NCBI GenBank assembly: GCA_036635475.1 | Contig: JAVWQH010000056.1 | Location: 1 to 7,022 of the forward strand | Direction: 5' to 3' | Length of the DNA: 7,022 nucleotides | From: JAHHUA01 sp036635475 | GTDB taxonomy: Bacteria > Bacillota > Clostridia > Oscillospirales > Ruminococcaceae | Shown: piece after piece, positions 5,875 through 7,022 of the stretch | Position numbering within the stretch: the stretch's first letter is position 1 | Layout: each line of letters starts with the position of its first letter | Program-made: the position numbers and the translations under genes | Notes under the pieces: model-generated | The model's input: only the letters and a program-made list of their open reading frames with translations | The model's database searches: none | Told to the model about the DNA's origin: nothing

Positions 5875-7022
5875 ATGAATACAAAAGATATCGAAATCTC
5901 CAACTCCAAAAGACCTGAAGGTTCTTGTCCTATTTATAAAAAATGTGGTGGCTGTCAACTTCAAAATATGACTTATGAAAAACAACTTTTATGGAAACAA
6001 TCAAAAGTAGAACAATTACTTTCAAAATTTTGTTATGTTGACAAAATCATCGGAATGAAAAATCCCAGAAATTATAGAAATAAAGTTCAAGCTGCTTATG
6101 GTATGACAAGAGATAATAAAGTTATTTCAGGTGTTTATCAATCAACAACAATGAAAATTGTTCCTACTGACAAATGTATGACTGAAGATATTATTGCTGA
6201 TAAAATTATAGTTGACATCAGAAATATGCTTACTCCCCTTGGCATTGTACCATACAATGAATACAATGGTAATGGATTACTTCGTCATGTATTAGTTAAA
6301 AGAGGATTTGCAACTAATGAAGTTATGGTTGTATTTGTTGGTTCTAATCCGATTTTCCCACAAAAAAAGCTTTTTGTTCAAGAACTTCTAAAGAAACACC
6401 CTGAAATTACTACAATTATTTTTAACATAAATTCCGATAGACCTAGTATGCTTTTGGGAGATAGAGAACATATTTTATATGGCAAAGGTTTTATTGAAGA
6501 TATTATGTGTGGCTGTAGATTTAAAATTTCAGCAAAATCATTCTATCAAATTAACCCTATTCAAACAGAAATTTTATACAACAAAGCAATGGATTTTGCT
6601 CAACTCACCGGTTGTGAAACTGTTATTGATGCTTACTGCGGAATTGGAACTATTGGCTTAATTGCAAGCAGCAAGGCTAAAGAAGTTATCGGTGTGGAAA
6701 TTAACAAAGATGCTGTAAAAGATGCAATTTTAAACACTAAATTAAACTCAATTAAAAATGCTAGATTTTTTTGTTATGATGCCGGCAAATTTATGCGTGA
6801 AATGGCTGATGAAAAAGAAAAATGCGATGTGGTATTTATGGACCCGCCAAGAGCCGGAAGTGACAAGGAATTTTTGTCTGCTTTAATTGTTCTTTTTCCT
6901 CCGAAAATTGTCTACATTTCTTGCAACCCCGAAACCCTTGAACGTGACCTACTATTCCTTACTCAAAACGGCTATAAAGTAACAAAAATTCAACCCGTAG
7001 ATATGTTCCCTCATACGAATCA
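5875..7022 (+). CDS. rlmD: 23S rRNA (uracil-C5)-methyltransferase, RlmD/RlmCD (TrmA/RumA) family, 3' end outside window
   Basis: This open frame of 382 codons runs off the right edge. Family members methylate C5 of specific uridines in 23S rRNA using SAM. The iron-sulfur cysteines are present: C18-x5-C24-GG-C27 and C101, as in RlmD. SAM-binding elements are FYQIN (223-227) and motif I VIDAYCGIGTIGL (250-262). DPPRAG (323-328) and the nucleophile C350 in SCNPETLERDL complete the active site. The sequence stops inside FPHTNH, just before the expected catalytic glutamate. The ATG at 5875 has GAGG 5 nt upstream, and an in-frame TAA at 5851-5853 excludes a longer start. The usual N-terminal TRAM RNA-binding domain of about 60 residues is therefore absent. 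The exact target (U1939, U747 or both) cannot be decided here. It is divergent from lon. Confidence 0.93.
   Translation, partial: MNTKDIEISNSKRPEGSCPIYKKCGGCQLQNMTYEKQLLWKQSKVEQLLSKFCYVDKIIGMKNPRNYRNKVQAAYGMTRDNKVISGVYQSTTMKIVPTDKCMTEDIIADKIIVDIRNMLTPLGIVPYNEYNGNGLLRHVLVKRGFATNEVMVVFVGSNPIFPQKKLFVQELLKKHPEITTIIFNINSDRPSMLLGDREHILYGKGFIEDIMCGCRFKISAKSFYQINPIQTEILYNKAMDFAQLTGCETVIDAYCGIGTIGLIASSKAKEVIGVEINKDAVKDAILNTKLNSIKNARFFCYDAGKFMREMADEKEKCDVVFMDPPRAGSDKEFLSALIVLFPPKIVYISCNPETLERDLLFLTQNGYKVTKIQPVDMFPHTN

Noticed and set aside
5776..5985. 69-residue minus-strand reading frame rich in hydrophobic residues
   Set aside because: It is antisense to the start of rlmD over most of its length, has no convincing ribosome binding site, and its composition is what AT-rich antisense DNA gives.
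6479..6661. 60-residue plus-strand reading frame
   Set aside because: It lies wholly inside rlmD in another frame, while the rlmD frame carries all the family motifs across this stretch.

Overview
The window is AT-rich and reads as a chromosomal core segment from a low-G+C Firmicute, most likely a member of the Clostridia. The reasons are strong purine-rich ribosome binding sites, TATAAT-type promoters, the lon-engB gene pair (as in lonA-ysxC of Bacillus), a YerC/YecD-type TrpR-like protein, and a clostridial-looking Hsp33. A genus cannot be named from the sequence alone.

Layout from left to right. A tRNA-Val(UAC) gene is cut by the left edge (1-52, minus) and has a near-consensus promoter at 87-115. 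Next comes a minus-strand group transcribed in the order yerC-like regulator (1879-2169), class I SAM-dependent methyltransferase (1130-1879) and hslO/Hsp33 (172-1068). The first two genes overlap by one base (TAATG). A good promoter lies before yerC (2199-2227), and a 9-bp hairpin sits in the gap before hslO. A second minus-strand unit is lon (3040-5484) followed by engB/ysxC (2366-3013), with its own promoter at 5540-5568. Two inverted repeats at the end of engB mark its 3' boundary. On the plus strand, from 5875 and running off the right edge, is an RlmD/RlmCD-type rRNA uracil-C5 methyltransferase gene without a TRAM domain.

The 390-bp gap between the divergent lon and rlmD genes (5485-5874) is mostly very AT-rich. 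It contains one anomalous block, about 5709-5801, with three consecutive inverted repeats and a G/C-rich core. Candidate extended -10 promoters lie on both sides, and a 12-bp perfect direct repeat brackets the block. This is the part of the window least explained by known genes.

Functionally, the genes belong to protein quality control (Lon protease, Hsp33 redox chaperone), ribosome assembly and modification (EngB, RlmD-type methyltransferase) and decoding (tRNA-Val). A small DNA-binding protein and a methyltransferase of unknown substrate are co-transcribed with Hsp33. No mobile element, CRISPR array, defence system or recognised riboswitch is visible. No clearly new biological system stands out; the best candidates for something undescribed are the structured intergenic block and the unassigned methyltransferase.
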